DNA of 29,010 bases from Sabulitectum sp036743055 (GTDB lineage: Bacteria; Fermentibacterota; Fermentibacteria; Fermentibacterales; JCC-6): NCBI GenBank assembly GCA_036743055.1, contig DAINQE010000026.1, positions 1 to 29,010 on the forward strand. The letters run 5' to 3'. Below, one piece after another: positions 1-7,642 of this stretch. Within the stretch, counting starts at the first letter, position 1, and each line of letters opens with the position of its first letter. A program made the position numbers and the translations under genes. The notes beneath the pieces are model-generated. The model searched no databases. It was not told where the DNA came from and saw only the letters and a list, made by a program, of their open reading frames with translations.

Positions 1-200
1 ATGCGGAAGACAACACCGCTTCCCAGACCGTCAACGGAGGACTCCACGGTTTCAAGGGCGATGAGGTTGAACTGAACCACCGGCCCGTTGTCGGTGCCGA
101 TGTACTCAGCGGATTCCACCGCTTCCGGCGCCCGGTAAACAGTGGCGGATAATGCCGAAGCGGACATCACCGCCAGAACTAGCAACACTCTGATCATCAT
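1..200 (-). CDS. Exported protein of unknown function, N-terminal part only
   Basis: The gene starts at an ATG at 200 and runs off the left edge, leaving 66 codons. A second ATG follows directly, and a good ribosome binding site (GGAGG at 204-208) supports this start. The first 19 residues are a typical signal peptide (MMIRVLLVLAVMSASALSA), so the protein is probably exported. The visible mature part ends in GLGSGVVFR. A Gly-Ser-Gly-Val pattern of this sort occurs at the start of trypsin-like protease domains, but it is far too little to assign a family. The gene lies downstream of the tricorn-like protease on the same strand, separated by two stem-loops, so it may be a separate transcription unit. 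Confidence 0.7.
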   Translation of the reverse strand, partial: MMIRVLLVLAVMSASALSATVYRAPEAVESAEYIGTDNGPVVQFNLIALETVESSVDGLGSGVVFR

Positions 201-226
201 TACCTCCTGGGTATATATATACGAGA

Positions 227-258
227 CGGGGTTCGCTTAACACTAAAAGCAAACCCCG
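227..258 (-). terminator. Stem-loop between the tricorn-like gene and the partial exported gene
   Basis: Bases 227-233 (CGGGGTT) pair with 252-258 (AACCCCG), then a one-base mismatch, then 235-238 (GCTT) pair with 247-250 (AAGC), around an 8-base loop. It lies 40 bases past the tricorn-like stop codon. No long T run follows, so it could be a weak terminator or an mRNA-stabilising hairpin. Confidence 0.5.
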
Positions 259-269
259 CCTGAGTCAAT

Positions 270-297
270 GGTTCCTGAAACGCTTTTTCAGAAAACC
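270..297 (-). terminator. Stem-loop directly after the tricorn-like stop codon
   Basis: Bases 275-280 (CTGAAA) pair with 286-291 (TTTCAG) around a 5-base loop, and an outer GGTT/AACC stem (270-273 with 294-297) extends it after a small internal bulge. It touches the stop codon at 298-300. Together with the hairpin at 227-258 it probably ends the sigma factor/M23/methyltransferase/protease transcript. Confidence 0.45.
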
Positions 298-3291
298 TCA
301 GATCATCGAGAGGGCTTCCGCCACCGCCGCTTCCAGCTGGGTGTCCACACCCCTTCCCATGTCCCTGGGAAGCGCTATCACAAGTATGTCGGGCCGCACC
401 CCGGAATTCTCCAGGTTCTCGCCGGAAAGGGTGTACCAGCCTGTGCCCGGAAGCCTGAATCCCGTGCCGTCGGCAAGCTCCACGTCGGTGGTGCCTATCA
501 CGGCGCCATAGGTCCTGTTCCCGACTATGGGCCCCAGCCCCAGCTCCTTCCAGGCCGCCGGGAATATCTCCGCGTCGGAATAGCAGGTCTCATCGATGAG
601 GAGAACGAGAGGCTTCCTGTAGACCCCCAGTGGCTCGATGCTGGACCTGCCGCTCCTTTCGCGGCTCATGGCGTAGGTCTCCCTGGAAAGGCTCTGGAGG
701 ATCTGGTCGTGGGTCGAGCCTCCTCCATTCCCCCTTACATCGATTATCATGGCATCCCTGCCCAGTCCCTGGGCATAGAGGTCCCGCCTGAAGTTCCCCA
801 CGGACTCCAGGTTCATGGAAGGGATATGGAGGTAGCCCACTCTGTCATCCGAAAGGTTCTCCACCCTCCTCCTGTTCCATTCCACCCATTCCCTGTAGGT
901 GAGCCTCCAGATGTCCCACTGCGAAACAGGGGTGATCCTTACGCTGAGTGGCTCTCCGTCCCTGGAAAGGTCGAGTGTGATCTCCCTGTCGGTGGTGTTC
1001 CGGAAGGGGGCGTACCAGTTGTGGTTCCTGTCAACCTGTCTGCCGTCAACGGCGGTAACGATGTCGCCGGGTTCGAACCCGGCAAGGTAGGCCGGGGACA
1101 TGGGAAGCACGCTGTCTACCCTGATCCCCTCACCCCTCCAGCCGTTGTCGGTGATGATGCCGGTTTCCCCGGTGTAGGCGGCCCTGGTGTACTCCCAGGG
1201 GCCGTAGATCCCCAGGTGGCTGGCGGAGAGCTCCCCAAGCATCCTTCGAACCACATCGTTGAAGTCTTCGTTCAGGAGGGCCGCGGAAGCCCTTCCGGCG
1301 TACCTGTCGCGCATTTCATCCCAGTCCACACCGTGCATGCCCGAGTCATAGAAATTGTCCCTGAGCATCCTCCAGGCACTGTGGAACTTCTGTCTCTGGA
1401 ACTCGCTTACAGAACGGGAGCAGGGGGCCGTCCAGGAAAGCAGGTCGCCGTCGGTGTTCCGGAGAGAAGAACCGTAGCTGAGATAGAATACAGTGCCCCC
1501 TTCGTCCTGACCGGTGGGCTGTATCCTTGTGGGGGAATGATCTCCGAAGCTCTCCCTCTGGAGATTCTCACCGGTCCATTCCACACTCCACAGGTCCTTC
1601 TGGCCGGACTGGTCGGTTGCGGGGAAATAGAACTTCCTTCCATCCGGGGCCATTCCGTAAAAATCATAGTAGCCCTCCACCGTGCAGAGTTCCTCCGCCC
1701 TGGAGTAGAGGTCGTGGAAACCCTCCTCTTCTATGTCGGCGAAGTCATCGAGGAGCTCCTCCCTCTCCTCTTCGTCCGCCTCCCAGTCCTCCCTGCTGAA
1801 CCAGGCCTGAACCATGTGATAGTCACCCTCATCGGTGCGGCTGGCCCAGATGAGCCTCCGGCCGTCCTCAGGCCACATGGGCTGGAAATCGTCGTTGGGA
1901 TGACGGCTCAGGTTCAAAGGCTCTCCACCCCTGGAGGATACCACGAAAACATCTTCCCTGTGGGCTTCCACCGTTGTGCTGAAAGCTATCCACCTGGAGT
2001 CAGGCGACCAGCTGTGGTGAAGTATCCCCTCGGTGTCGCACAGCCGTCTGGAACGCCCGCCTAGTACATCCATAGCATACAGGCGGCCCTCACCGTCAAG
2101 GAATGAGAAGTCCCCCTCCGGGGACCATTCCGGGGAGAGGGATACATCCAGGCCGGTGGGCACCTCCCAGGCGTCCACCACCGGAGGTTCGCCCTCTTCG
2201 TTCTCAACGGTGCCCATCATTACGGTCACTCCACCGTTATCTTCACGCTGGAAGAGGACCATGGTGCCGTCGGGGCTGATCCTGGGTCTGCTCTCCAGGG
2301 CTGCGGTCTCGGTTACCCTCACCGCGTCGCCCAGCCCGTCGTCCTCGATTGAAGCGGCGTAAATTTCTCCCTCGGCTTCCATTACGATGTAACCGCCATC
2401 GGGGGAAACCGCGAAGTCAGAAGTGTATACCCCGGCGAAGAAAAGTTCCTCATCGGGAAAAGGCAGGTCCACCGTTGCGGGTATGTAAACCTGTTCGGGA
2501 ACGAAATCGCCGGTGGAGCACCGCATCAGCTCCCCGCCGGACTCGAAGACCACCATGGAACCCCCGCCGCCGGCGGATGGAAAGGTAATGCCCCCGGCGA
2601 AAGGCTCGGATAAGGGATTTCCGTCAGCATCGTAGAACCTGTCGAGACCGTCTTCGTCCTCCATCACATAGAAAAGGTTCCCCCCATCGTCTGCCATGGG
2701 CCAGCGCTGGTCCTTCTCGAGTTGGCCCAGCGGTATGCAGTCGTCGCCATCGAGCAGCCACAGGGAGCTGGAAGCGCTTCCTTCGTAATGCCTTCGCCAC
2801 CAGGGGGTGAACCCCCTTTCGAACACCATTCCTTCAGGGGTGAAGCAGAGATTCCGCACGGAAGCCCCGAGGAAGAGCGAGGGAGTGCCCCCTGACGAGG
2901 GAACGCTCCAGAGCCAGTTGTCACCGCCTTCCCTGGAGGAGCTGAACAGCACTTCGTCGCCGTTCCACCCCAGGACCAGGTCTTCCCCGCCGTGGTAGGT
3001 GAGCCGGACCGCCGCCCCTCCTCCGGCTGGCATCACATAGACGTCGCCGGCGCCTGTCACGGTGCTGGTATAGGCTATCATCTCACCGGAGGGGCTGTAG
3101 GCGGGATTGCTCACCCATCCCCTTCCAGGTGTGAGGCACCTGGGGGAACCGCCGGAAACCGGTGTTTCCCAGAGGGAGCCGCGCCAGCAGAAGACCATTT
3201 CATTCCCGGACGGGGAGACCGCGGGATACCTGGGATCGGTAACGCTCTCCACCCCCAGGGCGGCCATGAGCAGAACAAGGAACAGATTCAT
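298..3291 (-). CDS. Tricorn-like S41 serine protease, exported
   Basis: A 997-residue protein resembling the tricorn protease family: beta-propeller repeats, a PDZ domain and an S41 (C-terminal-processing-type) protease domain. Residues 1-17 form a hydrophobic signal-like segment, so it probably acts outside the cytoplasm. Residues 20-500 hold repeated WD40/TolB-like blades with the recurring pattern SPxG/SPDG (for example 26, 66, 296, 339, 429). A tricorn core follows at about 625-700, with His692 in SASHLGIYG as the likely catalytic histidine. The PDZ domain is about 710-785 (SPAYLAGFEPGDIVTAVDG). The nucleophile is Ser905 in CYSDAEIFPA, and Glu961 in ENSGVRPD matches the tricorn active-site glutamate. 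Length and domain order fit the family. Its start lies 3 bases after the methyltransferase stop. It probably degrades peptides; the substrate is unknown. Confidence 0.9.
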   Translation of the reverse strand: MNLFLVLLMAALGVESVTDPRYPAVSPSGNEMVFCWRGSLWETPVSGGSPRCLTPGRGWVSNPAYSPSGEMIAYTSTVTGAGDVYVMPAGGGAAVRLTYHGGEDLVLGWNGDEVLFSSSREGGDNWLWSVPSSGGTPSLFLGASVRNLCFTPEGMVFERGFTPWWRRHYEGSASSSLWLLDGDDCIPLGQLEKDQRWPMADDGGNLFYVMEDEDGLDRFYDADGNPLSEPFAGGITFPSAGGGGSMVVFESGGELMRCSTGDFVPEQVYIPATVDLPFPDEELFFAGVYTSDFAVSPDGGYIVMEAEGEIYAASIEDDGLGDAVRVTETAALESRPRISPDGTMVLFQREDNGGVTVMMGTVENEEGEPPVVDAWEVPTGLDVSLSPEWSPEGDFSFLDGEGRLYAMDVLGGRSRRLCDTEGILHHSWSPDSRWIAFSTTVEAHREDVFVVSSRGGEPLNLSRHPNDDFQPMWPEDGRRLIWASRTDEGDYHMVQAWFSREDWEADEEEREELLDDFADIEEEGFHDLYSRAEELCTVEGYYDFYGMAPDGRKFYFPATDQSGQKDLWSVEWTGENLQRESFGDHSPTRIQPTGQDEGGTVFYLSYGSSLRNTDGDLLSWTAPCSRSVSEFQRQKFHSAWRMLRDNFYDSGMHGVDWDEMRDRYAGRASAALLNEDFNDVVRRMLGELSASHLGIYGPWEYTRAAYTGETGIITDNGWRGEGIRVDSVLPMSPAYLAGFEPGDIVTAVDGRQVDRNHNWYAPFRNTTDREITLDLSRDGEPLSVRITPVSQWDIWRLTYREWVEWNRRRVENLSDDRVGYLHIPSMNLESVGNFRRDLYAQGLGRDAMIIDVRGNGGGSTHDQILQSLSRETYAMSRERSGRSSIEPLGVYRKPLVLLIDETCYSDAEIFPAAWKELGLGPIVGNRTYGAVIGTTDVELADGTGFRLPGTGWYTLSGENLENSGVRPDILVIALPRDMGRGVDTQLEAAVAEALSMI

Positions 3292-3294
3292 TGG

Positions 3295-4053
3295 CTACAC
3301 CCCTTTTACAGCCTTGACGAGAAGCCTAGGGGAGCATTCCTCGTCGAAGGCGGAAAGATCGTAATCACCGAAATGCGACACCTCCCGGAAACCGGCTGAG
3401 CCCACCATACGCAGGGTTTCATCGGCGCTGAGGGAGGCGAGTTCCAGTATAACGTCCTCCACGGCCTCTCCGGCGCTGCCCTTTACTGTGTAGAACATAT
3501 GATACCTTATGTTGCCCGTAAGGGGACACCTCTCGACCCTCTCAGAAAGAGAGAGCTCCCTGCCGTCGTCGAGAACCGTACGGTACCTTTCGGAAAGTGG
3601 CTCCTCCGGCCTTCTTGAGAATATGGGGCTCACTTCGAGGACGAATGCTCCGCCGGGGGCGGTAACTCGGAAAGCCTCTTCAAGGATCCGCCGCCTGCAC
3701 CCGGGGTCGAGAACACACTGAAGACCATTATAGGGAAAACAGACGAACTGGAAGGAACCGTCGGGGAACGGGAGCAGTTCCCCGGTGCCCTGAACCCTCA
3801 GGGCAAGGGCGGAATCGGCGGAGGACCAGGAGGCTATCATTGCGTCGCTGGGCTCCAGGGCGGTCGTTGAACCCCTGTTGAAAAGGGCCCTGGCCAGCCG
3901 GCCGGAGCCGGCCCCGATCTCGAGGCATTCCCCTGAGAATTCGGTTCTCAGGGCTTTGTAGAACTCTATCTCGCGGTGGTCCGGCGGGAAAACCTGGAAC
4001 TCCTCGGCGTTGAAGTAGGCGGCGTACCTGTTCCAGACTTCCCTGCCGCCCAT
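3295..4053 (-). CDS. Class I SAM-dependent methyltransferase
   Basis: A 252-residue protein with a Rossmann-type methyltransferase fold. Motif I is CLEIGAGSGRLARAL near residues 43-56 (SAM binding), motif II is the acidic-strand region ALEPSDAM, motif III/IV is LLPFPDGSFQFVCFPYNGLQC, and the post-IV helix is EEAFRVTAPGGAFVLEVSP. These fit the Methyltransf_11/25 type. The C-terminal third may bind the acceptor and shows no family signature I recognise. The substrate cannot be read from the sequence. The start is one base after the M23 peptidase stop codon and its own stop is 3 bases before the protease start, so the three genes are translated from one message. Confidence 0.85.
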   Translation of the reverse strand: MGGREVWNRYAAYFNAEEFQVFPPDHREIEFYKALRTEFSGECLEIGAGSGRLARALFNRGSTTALEPSDAMIASWSSADSALALRVQGTGELLPFPDGSFQFVCFPYNGLQCVLDPGCRRRILEEAFRVTAPGGAFVLEVSPIFSRRPEEPLSERYRTVLDDGRELSLSERVERCPLTGNIRYHMFYTVKGSAGEAVEDVILELASLSADETLRMVGSAGFREVSHFGDYDLSAFDEECSPRLLVKAVKGV

Positions 4054-4054
4054 G

Positions 4055-4954
4055 TCAGAAGGCCGCCGCCTCCGGGCCGGCCCGGATGATGAAGTCCTCC
4101 GGGTCTATCTGCACACCCTCCTGGAGAACTTCGTAGTGCAGGTGGGGCCCCACGGATCGCCCTGTGGACCCGACCCTGGCTATAAGGTCTCCCCTGCGTA
4201 CTTCCTGGCCAACGGCCACATCTATGGCGGAACAGTGCGCGTACCTGGTGGAAATGGTGCTGTTGTGCTTTACCACGAGGTTGAGTCCCCAGCCTCCGCT
4301 CCAGCCGCAGAAGGTAACCACGCCGTCGGCGGGTGCCAGTATGGAGGTTCCCGTCCAGGCGGCTATGTCGATTCCCCTGTGGTACCGCACAGCTCCGGTG
4401 AAGGGATCCACCCTGGCTCCGAAATCGCTTACGAAAACACCGTTCACCGGCCAGATGGAAGGGGTGTGCCTCAACTCATCCGCCTTCTCCACGAGAAGGA
4501 CAGCCAGGGAATCGTAGGCCGCCTTCTCAGCCTGGGCAAGCCTCTCACAGATCACCAGCCTAATGTCGATGTCGTCTATGTACCTGAATATGTCCTTGCC
4601 CCGGTTGCTGTCGGTAAGGAGTTCGGTGTACCTGGAGAAGTCTATGTTCATGTCGGCGGCGGCCATGAAGGCTATCTCCTCCCTCTGGGCAACCTCCAGA
4701 AGGCTCTCCTGAAGGCTCATCACCCTGGAATCCAGCTGGATGAGCTCCCCCTGGAGCCGGATGTAGTCGCCGTCGGCTCCGCCCCTTCCCCGGGCGTACA
4801 TAGTTTTACCGATATTGTATCCCAGGGCGGTGAAGAGGCAGAGAACACCCACTATCAGCAGCGCCGTCCAGCCGGCTTTCCCCGGTGAGAACTTGAAATG
4901 CCTGCTCCTGTAGGAAGGATTGTCCGGTACCCAGCTGACGGATCCCTTCAGCAT
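4055..4954 (-). CDS. M23 (LytM-type) metallopeptidase, membrane-anchored
   Basis: A 299-residue predicted peptidoglycan endopeptidase. A single transmembrane segment lies at about residues 28-47, followed by a coiled-coil-like stretch (about 62-160), then the M23 domain (about 170-290). All expected zinc and catalytic residues are present: His192 and Asp196 (HRGID), His240 (RYAH), and His271 and His273 (HLHYEV), so it should be an active enzyme rather than a degenerate EnvC/NlpD-type activator. Proteins with this layout face the periplasm and trim or remodel cell-wall crosslinks. It sits 10 bases downstream of the sigma factor gene and next to the methyltransferase, in one operon. Confidence 0.9.
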   Translation of the reverse strand: MLKGSVSWVPDNPSYRSRHFKFSPGKAGWTALLIVGVLCLFTALGYNIGKTMYARGRGGADGDYIRLQGELIQLDSRVMSLQESLLEVAQREEIAFMAAADMNIDFSRYTELLTDSNRGKDIFRYIDDIDIRLVICERLAQAEKAAYDSLAVLLVEKADELRHTPSIWPVNGVFVSDFGARVDPFTGAVRYHRGIDIAAWTGTSILAPADGVVTFCGWSGGWGLNLVVKHNSTISTRYAHCSAIDVAVGQEVRRGDLIARVGSTGRSVGPHLHYEVLQEGVQIDPEDFIIRAGPEAAAF

Positions 4955-4964
4955 GCGAAGGCGT

Positions 4965-5807
4965 CTACCTCAGGAAGTGCAGCAGGGCATTGCTGTCGCT
5001 GCATTCATGGAGCTTGGTTATGGCCCTGTTCTTGAGCTGCCTTACCCGCTCGCGGCTTATTCCCATGGTTCTGCCTATCTCAGCCAGGGTGTGCCTTCTG
5101 TCGGTCTGAATGCCGAAGAAAAGCTGAATGATGGTTCTCTCCCTGTGGTCGAGGATGGCCAGCATGTCGTCGACACTGCTCTTAAGAGCGTCCACAAGAA
5201 CCGCTTCGTTGGGCGTAACGCCGCCCTCGGCGGCAATCATCTCCTGGAAGGTCTTGTCGCTGCCCTCGTAGACCGGGCTGTCGAGGGAAAGGTGGGTACT
5301 GTGAATGGACATCATACCCTCCACCTCTTCCCTGGAAACATCCAGCTCGCCGGCAACCTCGGCGGTGGAAGGATCCCTTCCCAGGGCATGGCCCAGTTCC
5401 CTGGTGGCGCGGCCCATCTTGTAGAGCTCGCCAACCCGGTTAAGGGGAAGCCGCACGATCCTGGACTGTTCAGCGAGCGCCTGAAGGATGGCCTGACGGA
5501 TCCACCATACCGCGTAGGTGATGAACCTGCAGCCCTTGGTTTCATCGAAGCCCTTGGCCGCCCTTATGAGACCCACGTTACCCTCGTTGATAAGGTCTTC
5601 GAGGGCCACTCCCTGGTTCGCGTACTGCTTCGCTATGGAGACCACGAAACGCAGGTTGGCTTCTGTGAGCTCGTTCAGGGCTTCCTGCTCGCCGTCGCGG
5701 ATTCGCAGGGCCAGGTTGGCCTCCTCCTCGGAGGTGAGAGTGTCACGGGTTCCTATCTCCCTGAGGTAGAGTTCCAGGGATCTTCCTTCGGTCCTTCTGG
5801 TGGCCAA
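4965..5807 (-). CDS. rpoD: Sigma-70 family RNA polymerase sigma factor, short primary type
   Basis: A 280-residue sigma factor lacking region 1.1. Region 1.2 is at 8-40, region 2 at 47-117 with the core-binding and -10 recognition helix (DLINEGNVGLIRAAKGFD, then FITYAVWWIRQAI), region 3 at about 127-200, and region 4.2 at 238-268 (TLAEIGRTMGISRERVRQLK). The compact size resembles the housekeeping RpoD of Bacteroidetes and related phyla (about 285 residues), but a group 2 (RpoS-like) paralogue cannot be excluded, so the symbol is tentative. It is the first gene of the leftward operon with the M23 peptidase, methyltransferase and tricorn-like protease. The upstream divergent region holds a palindrome and TTGACG repeats that may control it. 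Confidence 0.9.
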   Translation of the reverse strand: MATRRTEGRSLELYLREIGTRDTLTSEEEANLALRIRDGEQEALNELTEANLRFVVSIAKQYANQGVALEDLINEGNVGLIRAAKGFDETKGCRFITYAVWWIRQAILQALAEQSRIVRLPLNRVGELYKMGRATRELGHALGRDPSTAEVAGELDVSREEVEGMMSIHSTHLSLDSPVYEGSDKTFQEMIAAEGGVTPNEAVLVDALKSSVDDMLAILDHRERTIIQLFFGIQTDRRHTLAEIGRTMGISRERVRQLKNRAITKLHECSDSNALLHFLR

Positions 5808-5949
5808 TTTTCACCGCACCTTTCGCTGCAAGGTGTTCCTTCCGCCGGGCTCACGCTCTATATATAGCCCGGGACCGTAATGGTTCCACGAAAGATAAAC
5901 CGCTTGTCAAGAGGGGTTGACGGTTCGTCAAGGTTGACGGGAGATAACG
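5808..5949. promoter_or_regulatory. Divergent control region with a TTGACG-GTT-CGTCAA palindrome
   Basis: This 142-base region separates the leftward sigma factor gene from the rightward methyltransferase gene. At 5917-5931 there is a perfect inverted repeat, TTGACG-GTT-CGTCAA, and a third TTGACG half-site occurs at 5934-5939, giving GGTTGACGG twice at a 17-base spacing. A related TTGTCAA lies at 5904-5910. I could not fit good -10 boxes at standard spacing to these hexamers, so they look more like an operator cluster than stacked -35 boxes. TATATATA at 5859-5866 could be a -10 region for the sigma factor gene on the minus strand. Confidence 0.4.
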
Positions 5950-6882
5950 CTGGACTGGACGGGTTTCCCAAGGGAGAAGACCGAATGCCGACTCTGCGGC
6001 GCCGACAGCCCTGAGCTGCTCAGCGTGCAGAGGTCATGGCCTGTGTCCCGCTGTTCTTCATGCGGCTTCATCTACCTGTCAGAGAGACCACTGGAGTCTG
6101 CACTGGCGGAGATGTACGGGAAGGAATACTACGACAGCGCCGATGTGGGATACGGCGGGTACGTGGAAAACTTCAGGAAGTACAACGGGATATTCACGAA
6201 GCTCTTCCGCAGAAGGGCCCGGGACCTCGAGCCTTTCAGGGGCGCAGGAGCCCTGCTGGAGGTGGGCTGCGCCCACGGTTTTCTCATGGATCATCTCCGC
6301 GGTGAAGGCTGGGATGTCAAGGGGGTTGAGGTTAGCCCCCTGGCCTCGGGATACGCCCGGAACGAACTGAACCTCGATGTCAGGACCGGAACCCTGGAGG
6401 AAGCCGGCTTCCCGGAGGATTCCTTCGATGTGATCCTTCTTCTCGACGTTCTGGAGCACCTGCACAGACCCTTCGATACCCTTGCCGAGATCGGCAGGAT
6501 ACTCAAGCCGGGAGGCACCCTGGTTGTTCAGTGCCCGTGGGAGCTGACCCACTGGGAAGAACGGGCGGAGGCTTTCCTGAAGGGAATGAGGCAGTGCACC
6601 ATTACCCCCGACGCGGTGCCCGCGCACCTCTATTTCTTTGAACCACGGACCCTGGACCTCTTCCTGGAGAAGGGCGGTTTCAGTGTTGTGAAGCGCCAGA
6701 GCGGCAACTACGGCGCAGTGAGGAGGCATGTGAAGCCGCCTGTGATAAGGGCCGGTTCACCCCTGGAGACACTGGGAAGGTTCATCTACTTCAGGATGGG
6801 TCTTCAGAAACTCCTGTACACATCGGCCAGGCTCATGGGAAAGGGGAACGGTCTCATCAGATACGCGGAGTACCAGGGTTGA
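5950..6882 (+). CDS. Class I SAM methyltransferase with N-terminal zinc ribbon (apparent CTG start)
   Basis: A class I methyltransferase: motif I is ALLEVGCAHGFLMDHL, followed by VEVSPLASGYAR, DVILLLDVLEHLHRPFD and LKPGGTLVVQCPW. Such proteins often work on sugars or surface glycans. In this frame the first conventional start is GTG at 6025, giving 285 residues, but that would cut off the first half of an obvious zinc ribbon: the upstream in-frame codons encode ECRLCG, paired with CSSCG 20 residues later. The frame is open back to a TGA at 5935-5937 and contains no ATG, GTG or TTG before 6025. A CTG at 5950 is preceded at 6 bases by GGGAG (5939-5943), so I place the start there (310 residues). 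Translation is coupled to the next gene by a 4-base TTGA overlap. Confidence 0.8.
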   Translation: MDWTGFPREKTECRLCGADSPELLSVQRSWPVSRCSSCGFIYLSERPLESALAEMYGKEYYDSADVGYGGYVENFRKYNGIFTKLFRRRARDLEPFRGAGALLEVGCAHGFLMDHLRGEGWDVKGVEVSPLASGYARNELNLDVRTGTLEEAGFPEDSFDVILLLDVLEHLHRPFDTLAEIGRILKPGGTLVVQCPWELTHWEERAEAFLKGMRQCTITPDAVPAHLYFFEPRTLDLFLEKGGFSVVKRQSGNYGAVRRHVKPPVIRAGSPLETLGRFIYFRMGLQKLLYTSARLMGKGNGLIRYAEYQG

Positions 6883-7640
6883 ACTGCTATGTTTTCCAGG
6901 GGTGCGACACGGTCTTTCCCCGGATATGCGGAACCACAGCCCTCGAAGATCTTCTATTGCACCTGAAAAGATCCGGGATAAAAGAGGTTCATACCTTCGA
7001 TACACCATTCGAGGAGGTCCGGGAACGGCTGGGTTCTCCCTGGCTCGCCGCCTGGTCCGGCATGATAACCAGGCAGTCGCCCATGGAGCTTGCCGCACGG
7101 GCAGGTGCATATCCAGGCGGGAACGCCGCTTCCCTCTCGTGTTCAGGCGAACCCTGGAGGCACACCACCGTTCTAACCGGCCCGGAAGGTGAGATTACAC
7201 GCCGGGAGAAGAATCCTCCGCCGGAGAACGCCGAGACGAATCTCTGTTTCTCCGGACTGGTGCTGGTGCGTGAAGAGGGCTTCGACCCGGTGAACCCCCT
7301 TGAGGATTCCAGGGCATTCCACATTCCCGGATACTGGATGGAACCCCGGGACAGGGAAAGTTATCTTCTTGCCTGCCATCATATACTGTCCGGCGATGTG
7401 GTTCCCTGGCATGGCCCCGGCGGAGGGAAGCCCCCCTCTCATTGCCTGGTGAAGGGAACCCTGTGGCTGGGTAAAGGGTGTGTTATCGGAGAGGGGTGCA
7501 CCCTGGAGAACTGTGTTATAATGGACGGCGCCGCGGTCGGCTTTGGCTCGCAGCTGAAGAACTGCCTGGTGAATCCGGGCGCCGTGGTAAAACCGGGAAC
7601 AGTAATGAACGACAAATACCTCACGCTTCTTGGAGAGTAG
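6879..7640 (+). CDS. Nucleotidyltransferase-like protein with left-handed beta-helix tail, degenerate
   Basis: A 253-residue protein starting with TTG that overlaps the preceding stop codon. The C-terminal third (about 190-245) has hexapeptide-type turns (GKGCVIGEGCTLENCVIMDGA and onward), typical of the left-handed beta-helix of sugar-phosphate nucleotidyltransferases such as mannose-1-phosphate guanylyltransferases. The N-terminal part retains a stretch like the helix after the nucleotide-binding loop (TTALEDLLLHLKRSGIKEV), but the GGxGTR(L)xPLT and PKP signatures that bind the nucleotide are absent. It may therefore be non-catalytic, or have a different activity. It sits between a methyltransferase and a GmhA-like isomerase, so a role in heptose or glycan assembly is likely. 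Confidence 0.7.
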   Translation: MNCYVFQGCDTVFPRICGTTALEDLLLHLKRSGIKEVHTFDTPFEEVRERLGSPWLAAWSGMITRQSPMELAARAGAYPGGNAASLSCSGEPWRHTTVLTGPEGEITRREKNPPPENAETNLCFSGLVLVREEGFDPVNPLEDSRAFHIPGYWMEPRDRESYLLACHHILSGDVVPWHGPGGGKPPSHCLVKGTLWLGKGCVIGEGCTLENCVIMDGAAVGFGSQLKNCLVNPGAVVKPGTVMNDKYLTLLGE

Positions 7641-7642
7641 AT

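Noticed and set aside
211..220. TATATATATA as a promoter -10 for the first partial gene
   Set aside because: It sits only 10 bases before the start codon and no -35 box fits; left as a possibility, not annotated.
268..2064. A 598-codon open frame on the plus strand opposite the tricorn-like gene
   Set aside because: It lies wholly antisense to a well-supported protease, has a composition rich in Pro, Gly and Val with no domain, and reflects the codon bias of the opposite strand.
5917..5948. TTGACG with GATAAC as a plus-strand promoter
   Set aside because: The spacing (20 bases) is outside the normal range and the -10 would overlap the ribosome binding site.
7478..7642. A longer start for gmhA
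   Set aside because: The extension overlaps the nucleotidyltransferase-like gene in another frame and has no resemblance to GmhA; the ATG at 7643 has a ribosome binding site and fits the family length.
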